From contig NZ_AQQX01000004.1 of the NCBI RefSeq assembly GCF_000768315.1, positions 372,001 through 436,000 on the forward strand: a stretch of 64,000 bases of DNA, read 5' to 3'. Each line of letters starts with the position of its first letter. Position 1 is the stretch's first letter. The notes under the pieces were generated by a model, which was not told where the DNA came from, searched no databases, and saw only the letters and a list, made by a program, of their open reading frames with translations. This DNA is from Pseudooceanicola atlanticus. GTDB lineage: Bacteria > Pseudomonadota > Alphaproteobacteria > Rhodobacterales > Rhodobacteraceae. A program made the translations under genes and the position numbers. This document shows, piece by piece, positions 27,276 to 36,012 of this stretch.

Positions 27276-28028
27276 ATGGATCTCAAGGGCAAACACGCGA
27301 TCGTCACGGGTGGCGGCACCGGGATCGGCCTGGCCGTGGCCAAGGCCCTTGTCGCCGAGGGCGTCGAGGTCACCATCACCGGCCGCCGCCTGGAAGTGCT
27401 CAAGGAAGTGGCAGAACCGGGGATGCACCCGATGGTCATGGACGTGACCGACGAACAGCAGATCATCGACGCGACCCAGGCTGCCGTGGATGCCCGCGGC
27501 CCCATTCAGATCTGCGTGGCCAATGCCGGGATCGCCGAAGGCCGCAAGCTGCACAAGACCTCGTCCGAGTTCTGGCGCAAGATCATGGCCACCAACCTGG
27601 ATGGCTGTTTCTACACGGTGCGTGAAAGCCTGAAATCCATGACCGACACGGATTACGGCCGGGTCATCGCGATCTCCTCCATCGCGGGGCTGCGCGGATC
27701 GGCGGGCGCCGGGGCCTATGCGGCCTCCAAGCACGGCGTGATCGGCATGATCCGCTCCTTCGCCGAGGACTTCCTTGGCAAGCCCTACACGTTCAACTCC
27801 ATCTGCCCGGGCTATGTCGACACCCCCATCGTCACCCGCAACACCGACGCGATCTCTCAGCGTGCCGGGGTCAGCGAGGCCGAGGCGCGGGACATGATGG
27901 TCAGCCTGAACCGCCACAAGAAACTGATCCTGCCCGAGGAAATCGCCGCCACCGCGCTGTGGCTGTGCAATCCGGCCTGCGAAAGCGTCAACGGATCGGA
28001 AATCGCCATCGGCGGCGGCCAGATCTGA
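27276..28028 (+). CDS. short-chain dehydrogenase/reductase (SDR)
   Basis: 250 aa classical SDR: cofactor motif TGGGTGIG near the N-terminus, VANAG (NNAG equivalent), catalytic Ser in ISSIAGL and YAASK for Tyr/Lys, and the C-terminal NGSEIAIGGGQI. An Arg-containing GRRLEVL after beta-2 suggests NADP(H) preference. The ATG at 27276 follows GGGAGGAG; a longer frame to 27210 lacks such a site. Convergent with the TetR gene. The product class is probably a beta-hydroxyacyl or alcohol dehydrogenase; the substrate is not evident. Confidence 0.88.
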   Translation: MDLKGKHAIVTGGGTGIGLAVAKALVAEGVEVTITGRRLEVLKEVAEPGMHPMVMDVTDEQQIIDATQAAVDARGPIQICVANAGIAEGRKLHKTSSEFWRKIMATNLDGCFYTVRESLKSMTDTDYGRVIAISSIAGLRGSAGAGAYAASKHGVIGMIRSFAEDFLGKPYTFNSICPGYVDTPIVTRNTDAISQRAGVSEAEARDMMVSLNRHKKLILPEEIAATALWLCNPACESVNGSEIAIGGGQI

Positions 28029-28050
28029 CCCTGCAGCGTTGCGCGGCCTG

Positions 28051-28641
28051 TCAGGGTTTCAGGCTGCGCGCCATCAGACCCGCGAAGACGCCGACACGGT
28101 CCAGGTAATCCTGGAAACTGCGGGCGATGGTCTTCTGACCGAACTGGCCCGCGATAATCGCCTCGGCCACGGCTGCGGCATTGGCGTCGGGCAGCACGAC
28201 CCGGCCCGCCGCGGCCTCTCCGTCGAGCCATTCGGTCCAGATCGCGGCGATCTTTGCATTGCCTTCTTCGGCCAGGCGCGCGGCCTCGCCCGATTTGATG
28301 GCCAGCATCTCCTCGCCATGTGGTGAGTCCAGCAGCATCTTGGCCAATGGCCCGACCCGCGCACAGCATCCCGCCATCACGGCCTCCTGCACCGGGCGGC
28401 CGGGGCGCAGCGCCTCGCGCAATTCCGCGGCCTCCATGTCGAAGAAGGCGACAACCCCGTGGGCGAGGATGTCATCCTTGTTGCGGAAATACTGGTAGAG
28501 CGCCGCACGCGACATGCCCGCCCCCCGCGCAATATCTTCCATCGAGGCGCGCTTGACCCCGTACATCGAGAAAACCTCGATCGCGGCGCTCAGGATACGA
28601 CCCTGCTTTTCGTCAATGTTTGGAAAGATTTGCGCGTTCAT
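28051..28641 (-). CDS. TetR/AcrR family transcriptional regulator
   Basis: 196 aa. The N-terminal TetR HTH is complete (GRILSAAIEVFSMYGVKRAS, IARGAGMSRAALYQYFRNKD), followed by an all-helical ligand domain. The leftward frame stays open to 28971, but that passes through the divergent promoter and the iorA-like gene, so MNAQIFPNIDEKQ at 28641 is the start. It is divergent from the molybdenum hydroxylase genes, and the 91-bp gap contains repeated TGACA/TGTCA half-sites, so it is most likely their local repressor, released by the substrate or a metabolite. Confidence 0.9.
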   Translation of the reverse strand: MNAQIFPNIDEKQGRILSAAIEVFSMYGVKRASMEDIARGAGMSRAALYQYFRNKDDILAHGVVAFFDMEAAELREALRPGRPVQEAVMAGCCARVGPLAKMLLDSPHGEEMLAIKSGEAARLAEEGNAKIAAIWTEWLDGEAAAGRVVLPDANAAAVAEAIIAGQFGQKTIARSFQDYLDRVGVFAGLMARSLKP

Positions 28642-28651
28642 GAAGACGATC

Positions 28652-28709
28652 TGACAGAATTCGCAAAATTTGTCAATTGACACACTGACAATTTGGCTTG
28701 ATTTTGTCA
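28652..28709. promoter_or_regulatory. divergent promoter with TGACA/TGTCA operator array for tetR and iorAB
   Basis: The palindrome TGTCAATTGACA (28671-28682) is two back-to-back TTGACA -35 boxes, one per strand. The rightward one has GATTTT as a -10 after 17 bp (28700-28705). Additional half-sites TGACA (28652), TGACA (28686) and TTGTCAG (28704) give the inverted pair CTGACAA...TTGTCAG around the rightward -10. A TetR dimer here would block both directions. Confidence 0.6.
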
Positions 28710-28732
28710 GCATGTTAACGGGAGGCGATTCC

Positions 28733-29194
28733 ATGGCCAATCTGACGATCAATGGTGAAACCCGGTATGTCGATCTGCCGGACGAGGTGCCCCTGCTCTG
28801 GGCCTTGCGGGACGGGCTGAACATGACCGGCACGAAATTCGGCTGCGGGGTCGCCGCCTGCGGCGCCTGCACCGTGCAGATCGACGGAGAGGCCGTGCGG
28901 TCCTGCCAGGTCGCCGTCGGCGATGTCTGGGGCGAGGTCACGACGATCGAAGGGATCGGCACGCCGGACAACCTGTCCGTGCTTCAGGCAGCGTGGGTCG
29001 ACCACCAGGTCGCGCAATGCGGCTACTGCCAGTCGGGCCAGATCATGCAGGCCGCCGCGCTGCTGGCCGAGAACCCCTCCCCCAGCGATGCCGAAATCGA
29101 CGATGCCATGTCCGGCAACCTGTGCCGCTGTGGCACCTATCCCCGCATTCGCGCCGCCATCCATGACGCCGCATCCAAGATGCAGGAGGCCTGA
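28733..29194 (+). CDS. iorA: isoquinoline 1-oxidoreductase-type small subunit, two [2Fe-2S] clusters
   Basis: 153 aa. The plant-type ferredoxin domain has [16 protein letters not shown] and the Cys of RSCQ. The C-terminal helical domain has [16 protein letters not shown] and [14 protein letters not shown], giving the eight Cys for two clusters. It carries electrons between the molybdenum site of the large subunit and an outside acceptor. The longer frame from 28670 runs through the promoter; ATG 28733 has GGGAGG. It is 3 bp before the large-subunit gene. No FAD-subunit gene follows, as expected for the IorAB type, which passes electrons to a cytochrome or similar. Confidence 0.9.
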   Translation: MANLTINGETRYVDLPDEVPLLWALRDGLNMTGTKFGCGVAACGACTVQIDGEAVRSCQVAVGDVWGEVTTIEGIGTPDNLSVLQAAWVDHQVAQCGYCQSGQIMQAAALLAENPSPSDAEIDDAMSGNLCRCGTYPRIRAAIHDAASKMQEA

Positions 29195-29197
29195 TCC

Positions 29198-31441
29198 ATG
29201 TCCCGTATCGGTAAGATCGCCCGCCGGACCTTCCTCATCGGGTCAGCCGCCATTGTCGGCGGCGTGGCCTTCGGGGTCTATGCCGCCCGCAAACCCGCGC
29301 CCAACCCGCTGCGCCCCGAAGAGGGCGAGGTGGCGCTGAACCCCTATGTCCTGATCGACGCCGACGGCGTGACGATCATCGTGCCCAAGGCCGAGATGGG
29401 ACAGGGCGTGCAGACCACATGGGCCACGCTGGCCGCAGAAGAGCTGGATATCGCTCCCGCCGATCTGCGCATCGAACACGGGCCTCCGGGCAAGGCCTAT
29501 TACAACCGCGGCATGGGCGGTCAGATCCTGCCGGTGCCGGAATACAAGCTGTCGGGCTGGCAGGAGGCGCTTGGCGAACAGCTGAGCGTGGCCGGCAAGC
29601 TGTTCAACATGCAGGTGACCGGCGGCTCGACCTCGACCGTCGACGGTTATGAAAAGATGCGCCATGCCGGGGCCTCTGCCCGCGAAACGCTGAAAGAGGC
29701 CGCGGCACAGCAACTGGGCGTGGCCCGGTCCACGCTGAAGACCGAAGGCGGCGCTGTAGTCGCCCCGGACGGCACGCGCCTGCCCTACCCCGAGCTGGCC
29801 CTGGCCGCGGCCGAGATCGACCCGATTGTCGCCGACCTGCGCCCGCGTGGCGATTGGCGCCTGCTGGGCCGCAGCCAGCCGCGCCACGACCAGGCGCCCA
29901 AGGCCACCGGCACGGCCGAGTTTTCCATCGACGTGCGCTTGGAGGGGATGAAATTCGCGGCCCTCAAGCGCAATCCCTATCAGGGCGGCGCGATGAACGG
30001 TTTCGATCCCGCAGACGCGCTGGCCATCCCCGGCGTCGAACAGGTCGTCGACCTGGGCGATGGTGTCGCCGTCGTGGCCAACAATTCCTGGTCCGCGATG
30101 CAGGGCGCCGAAGCGGTGGTATTCGACTGGGGCGCGGGCAATTATCCCGCCACCACGGACGCGATCTATGCCCGGTTCGAAGAAGCGCTGAAGGGCGATG
30201 CCAATTCGACCCTGCTGGATCAGGGCGACGCCGACACCCTGCCGCAGGGCGCGCAGGAGGTCAGCGCCGATTACCAGGTCCCCTACCTGTCGCATGCCCA
30301 GATGGAGCCCCTGTCGGCCACCGCGATCCATCACGGCGACCGGATGGAATTATGGTCGGGCAACCAGATCCCCATTCATTGCCGTGCCGCCGCGGCAGAG
30401 GAAGCCGGCCTGGATGAAATCGCGATCACCCTGCACACGACCCTGATGGGTGGTGGCTTCGGGCGGCGTGGCTTCACCGACTTCACCCGCTATGCCGCGC
30501 GCCTGGCCACGAAGATGCAGGGCACACCCGTGCAATTGCTGTGGTCGCGCGAAGAGGACATGACCCACGGCTATTACCGCCCCGGCGCCATCGCGAAGTT
30601 CCGCGGCGCGGTGCAGGACGGCAAGGCGGTGCTGGTCGACGGTCGGATCGCCGGGCAATCCGCCACGGCCAGCTTCATGAAGATCCTGCTGGGTATCGCG
30701 CCGGCAGGCCCCGACAAGATCCATGTCGAAGGCGCCTTCGACCAGCCTTACGCCATTCCCAATGCGCGCATTCGCGGTTACCTGGCCAAGTTCGACCTAC
30801 CGGTCGGTCCCTGGCGGTCCGTTGGCGCGTCGATCAACGGGTTCATCTTCGACAGTTTCATCGACGAGATGGCCCATGCAGCGGGCGCCGACCCGCTGGA
30901 TTTCCGCCTGCAGATGATGCGCGAGGAAGACCCGCGCTCTGCCGGGGTGCTGGAAGCGGTGCGCGATATTTCCGGCTGGACGGGCAAGACGCCTGAGGGT
31001 GTCGGACGCGGTGTCGGCTTCTGCTATTCCTTCGGCACGCCGGTGGCCGAGGTGATCGAGGTTCACCAGACCGAGGACGGCATCAAGCTGGCCAAGGCCT
31101 GGATCGCCGTTGATCCCGGCCTCGCCATCGACCCTGCCAATATCGAGGCGCAGATGTTCGGCGGCATGATGTTCGGCCTGTCGGCGGCGATGCACCAGCA
31201 GATCACCTTTGCGGATGGCGCGGCGGAACAGATGAACTTCTACGATTTCGACGCGGTGCGGATGAACACCGCGCCCGAGGTCGTGGAGGTCAAGATCATC
31301 GAAAGCGGCCACCGCGTCTCGGGTGTCGGCGAACCCGGCACCCCGCCGGCCGCCTCGGCGCTGGCCAATGCGCTGTTCGATCTGACCGGGCAACGCGCCC
31401 GCCGCCTGCCACTGGCAGACCAGTTCGACTTCGTGGTCTGA
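29198..31441 (+). CDS. iorB: molybdenum hydroxylase large subunit (isoquinoline 1-oxidoreductase / aldehyde dehydrogenase type)
   Basis: 747 aa. A twin-arginine signal (ARRTFLIGSAAIVGGVAFG) sends the folded cofactor-loaded complex to the periplasm. Molybdopterin-dinucleotide contacts are visible in PKAEMGQGVQTTWATLAAEE, LMGGGFGRRGFTDF and GPWRSVGASINGF. The invariant catalytic Glu region is GVGEPGTPPAASALANALF at the C-terminus. It hydroxylates an N-heteroaromatic or oxidises an aldehyde; substrate unknown. AGGAGG precedes the ATG. It needs MoaA-made cofactor plus a MobA/XdhC-type maturation factor not found in this window. Confidence 0.9.
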   Translation: MSRIGKIARRTFLIGSAAIVGGVAFGVYAARKPAPNPLRPEEGEVALNPYVLIDADGVTIIVPKAEMGQGVQTTWATLAAEELDIAPADLRIEHGPPGKAYYNRGMGGQILPVPEYKLSGWQEALGEQLSVAGKLFNMQVTGGSTSTVDGYEKMRHAGASARETLKEAAAQQLGVARSTLKTEGGAVVAPDGTRLPYPELALAAAEIDPIVADLRPRGDWRLLGRSQPRHDQAPKATGTAEFSIDVRLEGMKFAALKRNPYQGGAMNGFDPADALAIPGVEQVVDLGDGVAVVANNSWSAMQGAEAVVFDWGAGNYPATTDAIYARFEEALKGDANSTLLDQGDADTLPQGAQEVSADYQVPYLSHAQMEPLSATAIHHGDRMELWSGNQIPIHCRAAAAEEAGLDEIAITLHTTLMGGGFGRRGFTDFTRYAARLATKMQGTPVQLLWSREEDMTHGYYRPGAIAKFRGAVQDGKAVLVDGRIAGQSATASFMKILLGIAPAGPDKIHVEGAFDQPYAIPNARIRGYLAKFDLPVGPWRSVGASINGFIFDSFIDEMAHAAGADPLDFRLQMMREEDPRSAGVLEAVRDISGWTGKTPEGVGRGVGFCYSFGTPVAEVIEVHQTEDGIKLAKAWIAVDPGLAIDPANIEAQMFGGMMFGLSAAMHQQITFADGAAEQMNFYDFDAVRMNTAPEVVEVKIIESGHRVSGVGEPGTPPAASALANALFDLTGQRARRLPLADQFDFVV

Positions 31442-31458
31442 CAGGCCACCGAAACGCG

Positions 31459-31486
31459 AAAGGGCCCCGATCTCGGGGCCCTTTTT
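31459..31486. terminator. bidirectional terminator between iorB and the amidotransferase gene
   Basis: Stem AAAGGGCCCCGA / CGGGGCCCTTTTT with a three-base TCT loop, between the stop codons of two convergent genes (31441 and 31506). Confidence 0.88.
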
Positions 31487-31505
31487 CGTGCGGTTGCGAC
31501 AGGTC

Positions 31506-32285
31506 TCAGGCCGTCCGGGCCAGCGGCACCGGTTGACGCCGGTCCATCCAGGCCCGCGCCGCATCGCCGAAGGCCGAGAATAGCGGCCGCGACACCGGGT
31601 CCTCTGCCGCGTTGTATTCCGGGTGCCATTGCACACTGAGCGTAAATCCGGGCGCATCCTTGATATAGGCCGCCTCTGCCGTGCCGTCCGGTGCGGTGCC
31701 GTCGATGATGAACCGCTCGCCTGCGCGGATCACGGCCTGACCGTGCAGCGTGTTCGTCATGACCTTGCGCGTGCCGTAGAGCCGATGGAACGGGCCGCCT
31801 TCGGAAAAGGTCACCTTGTGACGAAGGGCAAACTTCTCTTCGATCGTGCCCTCGGGCGGCATGCGGTGGTTCATCTTGCCCGGCAGATCGCGGATTTCCG
31901 GATGCAGGGCTGACCCCATGGCGACCGCGACCTCCTGGAACCCGCGGCAGATACCGAAGACCGGCTGGCCACGTTCCACGCAGGCCCGGACCAGCGGCAG
32001 GGTGATCGCATCGCGGGCGCGGTCGAACGTGCCGTGCGCTTCGGTCTCGTCCTCTCCGTATTCCTCGGGGTGAACGTTGGGACGCCCGCCGGTCAGCACG
32101 AAACCATCGAAGGTTTCCAGCAACTCGTCGACCGACACGAAACGTGGATCGGCCGGGATCAGCAGGGGCAGGCCATCAGTCACCTCTGCCACGGCGGCCG
32201 AGTTCATCACGCCGCCCGCATGGGTGCGATAGCTGTCATTGATGACGTGAAGATTGGATATGATGCCGATACGCGGTCTGGCCAT
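31506..32285 (-). CDS. gamma-glutamyl-gamma-aminobutyrate hydrolase family (PuuD-like class I glutamine amidotransferase)
   Basis: 259 aa. The nucleophile elbow is VFGICRGFQEVAVAMG with Cys, and the catalytic His/Glu pair is VQWHPEYN, so the class I triad is intact. There is no synthase domain, typical of the peptidase C26 hydrolases that act on gamma-glutamyl-GABA in putrescine use. N-terminal RPRIGIISNLHVIND and LTGGRPNVHPEEYGE match PuuD-like enzymes. The start at 32285 has AGGAC upstream. It stands alone; no other Puu genes are nearby, so the exact gamma-glutamyl substrate is uncertain. Confidence 0.85.
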   Translation of the reverse strand: MARPRIGIISNLHVINDSYRTHAGGVMNSAAVAEVTDGLPLLIPADPRFVSVDELLETFDGFVLTGGRPNVHPEEYGEDETEAHGTFDRARDAITLPLVRACVERGQPVFGICRGFQEVAVAMGSALHPEIRDLPGKMNHRMPPEGTIEEKFALRHKVTFSEGGPFHRLYGTRKVMTNTLHGQAVIRAGERFIIDGTAPDGTAEAAYIKDAPGFTLSVQWHPEYNAAEDPVSRPLFSAFGDAARAWMDRRQPVPLARTA

Positions 32286-32422
32286 GATCGTCCTGTCTGC
32301 TGTTTGTCAGGAAGATAAGACCAAACCAGCTGTCTGCATAGGTCCGTGGCTGTGCGCAGGTGCAGGGTCACCCCGCACAGCCTGTCAAATGTGCAGAAGC
32401 CCACGCAAAGCGGGCGTCGCCC

Positions 32423-32620
32423 TTATTCCATCGCTTCCACGGCGCCGGTGCGGCCGTCGATCTGCACTTCGGCGCCCGAGGGATCGTCCCCGCGCACGAA
32501 GGCGGTGAAGGTGATGGCTGCGCCCATCAGCCCCCCGAAGACGAGGGCGGCTAGAATCCCCCAGATCGGGGCGCGATGGCTGGCTGCCTGGCGTTCGACA
32601 TTGGTTGTCGGTGCGGACAT
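32423..32620 (-). CDS. small single-span membrane protein (65 aa), unknown function
   Basis: The start at 32620 has an ideal AAGGAG site 8 bp upstream. The protein has a polar N-terminus (MSAPTTNVERQAASHR), one membrane helix (APIWGILAALVFGGLMGAAI) and a short acidic tail (RGDDPSGAEVQIDG...VEAME). No family is recognised. Its frame is preferred over the overlapping opposite frames because of the RBS and the membrane-helix composition. It is read leftward toward the PuuD-like gene, 137 bp away, so co-transcription is possible. Confidence 0.65.
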   Translation of the reverse strand: MSAPTTNVERQAASHRAPIWGILAALVFGGLMGAAITFTAFVRGDDPSGAEVQIDGRTGAVEAME

Positions 32621-32806
32621 GGCTTTCTCCTTCAATTGCTCTTTGAAGGTAAACGTCCGACGGCCCGCATCGGTTCACTTCAAGTTTTCGTAAGGTCAGA
32701 CGTTTGAGAAATCCGCCCCGCACCCTGAGCGGCCTGCACGACCGCATGACAAGGCCGTGCGCGCCCCGCGCCTCCCCCTTGCATCCCCCGCGCGCGGCTG
32801 GAACAA

Positions 32807-32826
32807 GTCATGTAACCCGACATGAC
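32807..32826 (+). promoter_or_regulatory. inverted repeat GTCATGT-N6-ACATGAC in the pepN leader
   Basis: Perfect 7-bp arms just 1 bp before the AGGAG ribosome site of pepN (32828-32832). In RNA this would form a hairpin abutting the Shine-Dalgarno and could tune initiation; in DNA it could be an operator. No other copy was noticed in the window. Confidence 0.4.
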
Positions 32827-32839
32827 AGGAGCTCAGGCG

Positions 32840-35401
32840 ATGAAAGATACCGACACCGGTGGCCCGACCATCTATCTCAAGGATTACCAACCCTTCGGTT
32901 TCGTGGTCCGGGACGTGTCGCTGCGCTTCGTGCTGCACCCAACGGCCACGCGCGTGCACAGCCGCATCACCTTTGCCCCGAACCCTGACGCGACCGCCCC
33001 GCGCGACTTCTTCCTCGATGGCGAGGACCTGAAGCTGATCGAGGCCCGGATCGACGGCACCCCCGTCACCCCCGAGGTGACCGCCGAGGGCCTGCGCTGC
33101 GACGTCCCCGAGGGAGAGTTCGTCTGGGAAACCGAGGTCGAGATCGCCCCGGACGAAAACACCGCGCTTGAAGGGCTCTACATGTCCAACGGCATGTATT
33201 CGACCCAGTGCGAGGCGCAGGGCTTCCGCAAGATCACCTATTACCCCGACCGCCCCGACGTCATGTCCGTCTTCACCGTGCGGATCGAGTCGGACCTGCC
33301 GGTGTTGCTGTCGAACGGCAACAAGGTGGCAACCGGCGAAGGCTTTGCCGAATGGCACGATCCCTGGCCCAAACCGGCCTACCTGTTCGCGCTGGTCGCG
33401 GGCGAGTTGCTGAACCTGCCGGGCAGCTTCACCACCCGGTCGGGCAAGGAGGTCGAGCTGAACGTCTGGGTCCGCAAGGGCGACGAGGACAAGTGCGACT
33501 TTGCCATGGAGGCGCTGAAGAAGTCGATGAAATGGGACGAGGATGTCTACGGCCGGGAATACGACCTCGACATCTTCAACATCGTTGCCGTCGACGATTT
33601 CAACATGGGCGCGATGGAGAACAAGGGGCTGAACATCTTCAACTCCTCCGCCGTTCTGGCCAGCCCGGAAACCGCGACCGATGGCAATTTCGAACGGATC
33701 GAGGCGATCATCGCCCATGAATATTTCCACAACTGGACCGGCAACCGCATCACCTGCCGCGACTGGTTCCAGCTGTGCCTGAAGGAAGGGCTGACCGTGT
33801 TCCGCGACAGCCAGTTCACCGCCGACATGCGCTCGGCCCCGGTGAAACGGATCGGCGATGCGCTGGACCTGCGCGGGCGCCAGTTCCGCGAGGATGGCGG
33901 CCCGCTGGCGCACCCCGTGAGGCCCGAAAGCTTCAAGGAGATCAATAACTTCTACACTGCCACCGTCTATGAAAAGGGCGCGGAGGTGATCGGCATGCTC
34001 AAGCGTCTCGTCGGGGACGAGGCCTATGCCAAGGCGCTGGACCTCTATTTCGACCGCCATGACGGGCAGGCCTGCACGATCGAGGACTGGCTGAAGGTGT
34101 TCGAGGATGCGACCGGCCGCGACCTGTCGCAATTCAAGCTGTGGTATTCCCAGGCCGGCACGCCCAAGGTCACCATGTCCGAGGATTGGGATGGCGCGAC
34201 CTATACGGTCACGCTGAAACAGCAGGTGCCGCCCACACCCGGCCAACCGGAAAAGGCACCACAGGTGATCCCCTTTGCGCTTGGCCTGCTGGACCCGTCC
34301 GGCAAGGAGGTGCAGCCCACCACCCTGCTGGAACTGACGGAGGCAGAGCAGAGCTTTACCTTCAAGGGCCTCAAGAATCGCCCGATCCCCTCGCCCTTGC
34401 GCGGCTTCTCGGCCCCGGTCATCCTGGACCGCGAGACCACAAACGAGGAACGCGCCTTCCTGCTGGCCCATGACACCGATCCCTTCGCCCGGTGGGAAGC
34501 GGGGCGGCAACTGGCCAAATCCGCGCTGATCGCCATGATCGACGGCGGCCAGGCCCCCGACGCCGCCTATCTGGACGCGCTGCGGCAGCTGGTGAAGGAT
34601 GAAACGCTCGACCCGGCCTTCCGCGCACTGACCATGGCCCTGCCATCCGAAGACGACCTGGCCCAGACCTTTGCAGATATGGGCCGCACCCCGGACCCGC
34701 AGGCGATCTGGGACGGCCGCGAGGCGATGCGGGGTGCCGTCGCAGAGGTGCTGAAGGACGATCTGACCCTGCTCTACGCCGCCAACACGGTGACAGAGCC
34801 GTTCCGCCCGGATGCCGAACAGGGCGGCAAGCGCAGCTTTGCCAACGTGATCCTGTCGCTGATGACCCGGCAGGACAACGGCGACGCCGCCCGCGCCCAA
34901 TACGCCGCCGCCGACAACATGACCCAGCAACTGGGCGCGCTGTCGGCCCTGCTGGCCAATGACCTGGGCTCGCTCGAACTCGGGGCCTTTGCCGATCAGT
35001 GGCAGGGCGAACGGCTGGTGATGGACAAGTGGTTCGCCATCCAGGTTTCGCATGCCCGCCCCGACCAGGCGGCGCAGGTGGCGTCGGACCTGACGGAACG
35101 CCCGGATTTCACCATGAAGAACCCCAACCGCTTCCGCGCGGTGATGGGGGCCCTGGCGATGAACCAGGCCGGGTTCCACCATGCGTCGGGCGCGGGGTAC
35201 AAGCTGCTGGCGGACTGGCTGATCAAGCTCGACCCGCTGAACCCGCAGACCACGGCGCGGATGTGTTCGGCCTTCCAGACCTGGCGGCGCTACGACGCGG
35301 ACCGGCAAGGCATGATCCGCGAGGAGCTTGAGCGCATCGCCGCCCTGCCCGGCCTGTCCCGTGACACCAGCGAAATGGTCGGCCGCATCCTGGAGGCCTG
35401 A
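32840..35401 (+). CDS. pepN: aminopeptidase N (M1 family)
   Basis: 853 aa cytoplasmic zinc metallopeptidase of the bacterial PepN type. The exopeptidase motif is GAMENKGLNIFNS, zinc ligands are HEYFHNWTGNRITC followed by the downstream Glu in CLKEGLTVF, and the transition-state Tyr region is INNFYTATVYEKGAEVI. The long helical C-terminal domain is present to the end, so the gene is intact. Two ATGs are possible (32822, 32840); the AGGAG spacing of 7-8 bp favours 32840. It degrades short peptides and would use products of the peptide importer, though it is a housekeeping enzyme. An 8-bp gap leads to the SNase-fold gene. Confidence 0.96.
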   Translation: MKDTDTGGPTIYLKDYQPFGFVVRDVSLRFVLHPTATRVHSRITFAPNPDATAPRDFFLDGEDLKLIEARIDGTPVTPEVTAEGLRCDVPEGEFVWETEVEIAPDENTALEGLYMSNGMYSTQCEAQGFRKITYYPDRPDVMSVFTVRIESDLPVLLSNGNKVATGEGFAEWHDPWPKPAYLFALVAGELLNLPGSFTTRSGKEVELNVWVRKGDEDKCDFAMEALKKSMKWDEDVYGREYDLDIFNIVAVDDFNMGAMENKGLNIFNSSAVLASPETATDGNFERIEAIIAHEYFHNWTGNRITCRDWFQLCLKEGLTVFRDSQFTADMRSAPVKRIGDALDLRGRQFREDGGPLAHPVRPESFKEINNFYTATVYEKGAEVIGMLKRLVGDEAYAKALDLYFDRHDGQACTIEDWLKVFEDATGRDLSQFKLWYSQAGTPKVTMSEDWDGATYTVTLKQQVPPTPGQPEKAPQVIPFALGLLDPSGKEVQPTTLLELTEAEQSFTFKGLKNRPIPSPLRGFSAPVILDRETTNEERAFLLAHDTDPFARWEAGRQLAKSALIAMIDGGQAPDAAYLDALRQLVKDETLDPAFRALTMALPSEDDLAQTFADMGRTPDPQAIWDGREAMRGAVAEVLKDDLTLLYAANTVTEPFRPDAEQGGKRSFANVILSLMTRQDNGDAARAQYAAADNMTQQLGALSALLANDLGSLELGAFADQWQGERLVMDKWFAIQVSHARPDQAAQVASDLTERPDFTMKNPNRFRAVMGALAMNQAGFHHASGAGYKLLADWLIKLDPLNPQTTARMCSAFQTWRRYDADRQGMIREELERIAALPGLSRDTSEMVGRILEA

Positions 35402-35409
35402 CCGCCGCG

Positions 35410-35943
35410 ATGGCCCACAACGTCACCCGCTTCTACCGCGGGGCCCGGCGCCATCCCAAATGGGACATGGGTACGCCGCCGGGCCGCCGCCCGCCCCGCC
35501 GTGGCGGCAGCGCGCGGCTGGTCAAGTGGCTGATCTTCGGTGCGGTTTTCGTCCTCGCGGGACTACCGGCCGTGGACGCGGTCAACGGTGCGATCAAGAC
35601 CGAAGGCACCTGCAAGGTCGTCCGCGTGATCGACGGCGACACGGTTGACCTGTGGTGTGGCGGGGCCGAGCTGGACCGTGCCCGCCTGACCGGCTTCGAC
35701 ACGGCCGAGATCTTTTCGCCGCAATGCCTGTCTGAACGGGTGACCGGGCTGCGCGGGCTCTGGGCACTGAAGGTCGAGCTGCTGACGGCCAGCACGATCC
35801 GGGTCAGCGGCGACCGGCGCGACCGCTATGACCGCCGCCTTGTCGCGCTGCGGGTGGACGGCACCCCGTTGGCCACCCGCATGATCGACCGGGGCGTCGC
35901 ACGGGCCTATTCCGGCGGACGCCGCGCGCCGTGGTGCAGCTAA
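35410..35943 (+). CDS. membrane-anchored staphylococcal-nuclease (SNase)-fold protein
   Basis: 177 aa. A basic N-terminus (residues 1-35, Arg/Pro/Gly rich) precedes one hydrophobic segment (LIFGAVFVLAGLPAV), then an SNase/TNase domain: CKVVRVIDGDTVDLWC (Ca-binding Asp), LTGFDTAEIF, and DRYDRRLVALRVDG with catalytic-type Arg. The last residues are shortened compared with secreted thermonucleases. The topology suggests an inner-membrane anchor with the nuclease in the periplasm. Two Cys flank the first strand and may form a disulphide. Likely co-transcribed with pepN. Confidence 0.82.
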   Translation: MAHNVTRFYRGARRHPKWDMGTPPGRRPPRRGGSARLVKWLIFGAVFVLAGLPAVDAVNGAIKTEGTCKVVRVIDGDTVDLWCGGAELDRARLTGFDTAEIFSPQCLSERVTGLRGLWALKVELLTASTIRVSGDRRDRYDRRLVALRVDGTPLATRMIDRGVARAYSGGRRAPWCS

Positions 35944-36012
35944 ACCCTCGGCAGGTTTGCGCCTGCGGCCAAGGGGTGGTCTAGTCCCGATATTGGACAA
36001 GAGGAATCGCCC

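Noticed and set aside
32696-35308. 870-codon open frame antisense to pepN
   Set aside because: Same shadow effect; no domain, no RBS, and pepN is intact with all zinc and exopeptidase motifs.
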